This document shows, piece by piece, positions 30,964-33,443 of a stretch of 33,443 nt of DNA. Numbering within the stretch: position 1 is the first letter of the stretch; the number at the start of each line of letters is the position of its first letter. The stretch spans positions 22,645-56,087 of the forward strand of contig DFFG01000017.1 of the NCBI GenBank assembly GCA_002368795.1, given 5' to 3'. Below the pieces are notes generated by a model. It searched no databases. It was not told where the DNA came from and saw nothing but the letters and a program-made list of their open reading frames with translations. Origin of the DNA: Eubacterium sp. UBA3782. GTDB lineage: Bacteria > Bacillota > Clostridia > Lachnospirales > Lachnospiraceae. The position numbers and the translations under genes are program-made.

Positions 30964-32166
30964 TCACCTGTCCTTAGCATCGGCAGCAAAGATGTAGACC
31001 GGATTCTGGCCCATCATCATATGATATCTGCCGACGGTTTTTGATTTTGCCGTGGAAACGGCAGCGATATCGAGCCCGGTAAACGGCTCCTTCCCAAGAA
31101 GTGCCAGGGCTTCATCCACCGTCTCCAGCGTGATCGCGTTGACCACGACACGGATATGCGGATTTTTCTCCAAAAGAACCTGCAGGATCTCCTTCATGTT
31201 TCCGGAGCTCCCGCCGATGAAGGCATGGGTCGGCACAGGCAGATCCGCCATGGCAGACGGTGCCTCGCCCTCGATGATCTCCATGTTGTCCACGGCAAAT
31301 TTCCGCTTATTTTTATGCAGAAGCTCTACGGCCACCGGGTTCTTCTCGATGGCGTAAACCTTTCCCTGCACAGCCATCAGCGCCATCTCCACGGAGCAGG
31401 AGCCGCTTCCCGCACCGATATCATAGATGACCGAATCCTCGGCGAGCTGCAGCTTGGAGACAGAGATCTCCCGGACCTCCTCCTTGGTCATCGGCACCTT
31501 GTCGCGGATAAATTCCTCGTCAGGAATGCCGTGGACCACGGTCCGTCTGGGCGACGGATTTTCGATCAGCATCACCGACAGGGGTGTGCCAGCATGCTCG
31601 GCAAAGTCCTCCGGCACTCCGGAAAGAAGCCGTTCCTCCGGGTAGCCAAGGTTCTCACCGATGTGGATCCGGATCCCGTCCAGCCCATAGTATACCAGCT
31701 TGCGGCAGATCTCTGCGGCGGCATCCTTCGTGCCCAGGATCGTAAAGACCTTTTTGTTCCTTGTGATCTCGCCGATCAGGTTGCAGTGCCGTCCATGGGA
31801 ACTGGTCAGCTTCCAGTCCTCCCAGGACATCCGAAGCCGCCCGGCAAAACAGACAGCAGAGGATATCCCGGAATAAACGGCCGCATCCGGGATCGCCTCC
31901 AGAAGTTTTTTGGCGCCGCTGAAAAAGCCTACGTCGCCGGAAAGCAAAATGGCGACCCGCTCTGCCTCCGGATGGGCCTCGATGCAGGCACAGACCTTAT
32001 CCGGCAGATATTCCACGCAGCGGATCTGTCCTTCCCGCATTTCAACGGCACCGAGCATCCGCTCGGCACCGATCAGCAGCTGTGCGCCGCGGCAAAAATC
32101 TGCCGCCTCCACTGTCATTGAACCCGGCGTACCCATGCCGACGCCGATCACCGCTATCTCACGCAT
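30964..32166 (-). CDS. cbiET: Fused CbiE-CbiT cobalt-precorrin C5/C15 methyltransferase-decarboxylase
   Basis: 400 residues from ATG 32166-32164 with AAGGAG five bases upstream; it overlaps the cbiJ 3' end by 13 bases. Residues 1-about 200 are CbiE, a tetrapyrrole methylase (VIGVGMGTPGSMTVEA, LSGDVGFFSGAKKLLE). Residues about 205-400 are CbiT, a classic SAM methyltransferase (VIYDIGAGSGSCSVEMAL, VYAIEKNPVAVELL, AFIGGSSGNMKEIL). The fusion adds methyl groups at C5 and C15 and removes the C12 acetate carboxyl. Such fusion, as in CobL, occurs in several anaerobes, so it is not odd here. Confidence 0.95.
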   Translation of the reverse strand: MREIAVIGVGMGTPGSMTVEAADFCRGAQLLIGAERMLGAVEMREGQIRCVEYLPDKVCACIEAHPEAERVAILLSGDVGFFSGAKKLLEAIPDAAVYSGISSAVCFAGRLRMSWEDWKLTSSHGRHCNLIGEITRNKKVFTILGTKDAAAEICRKLVYYGLDGIRIHIGENLGYPEERLLSGVPEDFAEHAGTPLSVMLIENPSPRRTVVHGIPDEEFIRDKVPMTKEEVREISVSKLQLAEDSVIYDIGAGSGSCSVEMALMAVQGKVYAIEKNPVAVELLHKNKRKFAVDNMEIIEGEAPSAMADLPVPTHAFIGGSSGNMKEILQVLLEKNPHIRVVVNAITLETVDEALALLGKEPFTGLDIAAVSTAKSKTVGRYHMMMGQNPVYIFAADAKDR

Positions 32167-32948
32167 TGTTTCTCCTTCAGGAATGCCAGGCATTCCTCAA
32201 CAGATATTCCCTCTTCCTCCAGGGGACGTCCGATGACCACCAGGCAGATCCCGCATTTTTCGGCCGCGCTGGCCTTTTCCGGAAATCCGCCGGCTGCACC
32301 GGTATCCTTGGAAACCAGGTACTTTGCCCCGGTCTGATGGATCAGAGCAATGTTCATTTCTTCTGAAAACGGCCCCTGCATGCAGATCAGGTTCTTTCCG
32401 GAAAATCCAAGCTCTGCGCATTCGCATACGACCTTTGGCAGGGAAAGCACCCTGGCATAGACCCGGCTTTTGTATTCCGGGATCCTGCTAAAGACCGGCA
32501 GTTCCTTGCTGCCTGTGGTAAGAAGGATATTACCCTCCCTCTGGCACAGCCAGTTGGCGGCTGCCTCTGTGGAATCCACAAGAATCACACGGCCGCCGTT
32601 TTCATCCTCGGACTGCATGGCGGAAAGGTCCGCTCCGGCACGCAGCACCCGAAGGTACGGCAAACCGGCCGCCTCGCAGGCCTCACAGATGTTTTCCGTA
32701 ACCACGGCCGCATAAGGATGAGTGGCATCCACAACCACGGCACCCGGTGCTGCGTGCTCCCGGAAAAACAGGGTCATCTCTTCTGCCGTCATACGTCCGC
32801 TTTTTACATCCAGGTCCGGCCCCTCGCCGATCAGACTTCCACCGTACTCTGTAGCAGTGAATACGCAGGCGGGGATCCCGAGCTTCCGGATGCCCTCTGC
32901 CGTCTCTCTGCCCTCGGAGGTCCCGGCAAAAAGCAGGACCTTATACAT
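32154..32948 (-). CDS. cbiJ: Cobalt-precorrin-6A reductase
   Basis: 264 residues from ATG 32948-32946, overlapping the cbiH 3' end by eight bases. The opening KVLLFAGTSEGRETAEGI is the NADPH-binding hallmark of CbiJ/CobK, followed by VVVDATHPYAAVVTENICEA, ILLTTGSKELPVF, RVYARVLSLP, ICMQGPFSEEMNIALI and YLVSKDTGAAGGFPEKASAA. It reduces cobalt-precorrin-6A in the ring, feeding CbiE/CbiT. The overlap with both neighbours indicates coupled translation. Confidence 0.96.
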   Translation of the reverse strand: MYKVLLFAGTSEGRETAEGIRKLGIPACVFTATEYGGSLIGEGPDLDVKSGRMTAEEMTLFFREHAAPGAVVVDATHPYAAVVTENICEACEAAGLPYLRVLRAGADLSAMQSEDENGGRVILVDSTEAAANWLCQREGNILLTTGSKELPVFSRIPEYKSRVYARVLSLPKVVCECAELGFSGKNLICMQGPFSEEMNIALIHQTGAKYLVSKDTGAAGGFPEKASAAEKCGICLVVIGRPLEEEGISVEECLAFLKEKQCVR

Positions 32949-33443
32949 CGCGGTATCCCCTGGGGGTGACCATTTTTCCGTCGATCACCTTGGTCTGGGA
33001 ATTGCCGATAAATACGGTCGTGAACATGTTGACCTTGGTCTCCTTCAGCTCGCCCAGGGTCATGACCTTCATGGTCTCGCCCTCTCTGCCGATATTCTCG
33101 ACCGTACCGCAGACCGTCTCCGGGCTCCGGTCTTCCAGAAGGATCTCGCAGGCCTTCTCCAGATAATCGCTCCGCTTGTGGCTGGAGGGATTGTAGAGAA
33201 CGATACAGAAATCCGCCTCGCCGGCAGCTTTCAGACGTTTCTTTATCTTCTCGATGGGGGTGAGCAGATCGCTCAGGCTGATCAGACAGAAATCATGGAT
33301 CAGGGGCGCGCCAAGAACGGCACCGCCGCCGATGGCTGCCGTAACACCCGGAATGATCTTCAGGTCGATGTCCGGATAATCGACGCCAACCTCATACATC
33401 AGACCGCTCATGCCGTATACGCCGGCGTCTCCGCTGCAGATCA
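32941..33443 (-). CDS. cbiH: Precorrin-3B/cobalt-precorrin-3 C17-methyltransferase, N-terminus off the window
   Basis: The frame is open to the right edge; the visible 166 residues begin ICSGDAGVYGMSGLMYE, the conserved core of the CbiH/CobJ family, so the ATG at 33411 is internal. Also visible are IIPGVTAAIGGGAVLGAPL, CLISLSDLLTPIEKI, ADFCIVLYNPSSHKRSDYL and MFTTVFIGNSQT. The enzyme, a SAM-dependent tetrapyrrole methylase, methylates C17 with ring contraction. The stop lies eight bases inside cbiJ. The SAM-binding first half and the promoter lie beyond the window. Confidence 0.95.
   Translation of the reverse strand, partial: ICSGDAGVYGMSGLMYEVGVDYPDIDLKIIPGVTAAIGGGAVLGAPLIHDFCLISLSDLLTPIEKIKKRLKAAGEADFCIVLYNPSSHKRSDYLEKACEILLEDRSPETVCGTVENIGREGETMKVMTLGELKETKVNMFTTVFIGNSQTKVIDGKMVTPRGYRDV

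Overview
The window looks like a chromosomal segment of a gut-type anaerobic Firmicute, most likely Lachnospiraceae (Clostridia). This is inferred from AGGAGG-type ribosome binding sites, TTGACA/TATAAT-like promoters, roughly even base composition, an anaerobic-type cobalamin (cbi) operon, a GPH/MFS sugar carrier with MalQ, an HU of the Firmicute type and a TraX-family membrane protein. I see no transposase, integrase, phage gene, CRISPR array, tRNA or rRNA. Most genes lie on the minus strand.

Layout. 1-3253: end of an alpha/beta hydrolase operon (runs off the left edge), an XRE-type helix-turn-helix protein fused to a SpoT/MESH1-type HD hydrolase, and a divergent TraX-like protein closed by a strong terminator. 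3421-9471: nitroreductase, a large membrane-spanning kinase-like protein that has lost the DFG aspartate, HU, a YihY/BrkB membrane protein and an iron-containing alcohol dehydrogenase. 9847-18271: a small XRE regulator, then a tight run read leftward from 18271: PPP-family phosphatase, GPH/MFS sugar carrier, malQ, a lipoprotein, a 7TM sensor, a soluble histidine kinase and a LuxR-type response regulator; the last three overlap by ATGA. 18371-21396: a secreted lipoprotein, a PT-linker SGNH-like protein without its catalytic serine, and a zinc-ribbon protein. 21597-25084: a Cas4-like nuclease/XPD-DinG helicase translationally coupled to a DUF4342 protein, with a divergent solo HicB-like protein. 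25358-33443: a cobalamin operon in the order cbiH(partial)-cbiJ-cbiET-cbiA-cbiB-cobD-cbiP-cbiC, all overlapping or nearly touching; its promoter lies off the right edge.

How the genes work together. The cbi genes cover corrin ring C17, C5 and C15 methylation, precorrin-6A reduction, methyl migration, amidation and aminopropanol arm attachment. MalQ and the carrier probably take up and process maltose or malto-oligosaccharides; the downstream lipoprotein and three-gene signalling set are placed so that they could be co-transcribed and may monitor the envelope or a ligand. The signalling set splits the sensor from the kinase.

Five intergenic stretches carry structured, apparently non-coding repeats (about 3369-3425, 4063-4238, 8000-8284, 9482-9690 and 25161-25335). 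They have long nested inverted repeats and do not look alike in sequence. The best candidates for something undescribed are the pseudokinase-transmembrane-YD-repeat protein, the XRE-HD fusion, the split 7TM/kinase signalling set and the long folded element at 25161-25335.
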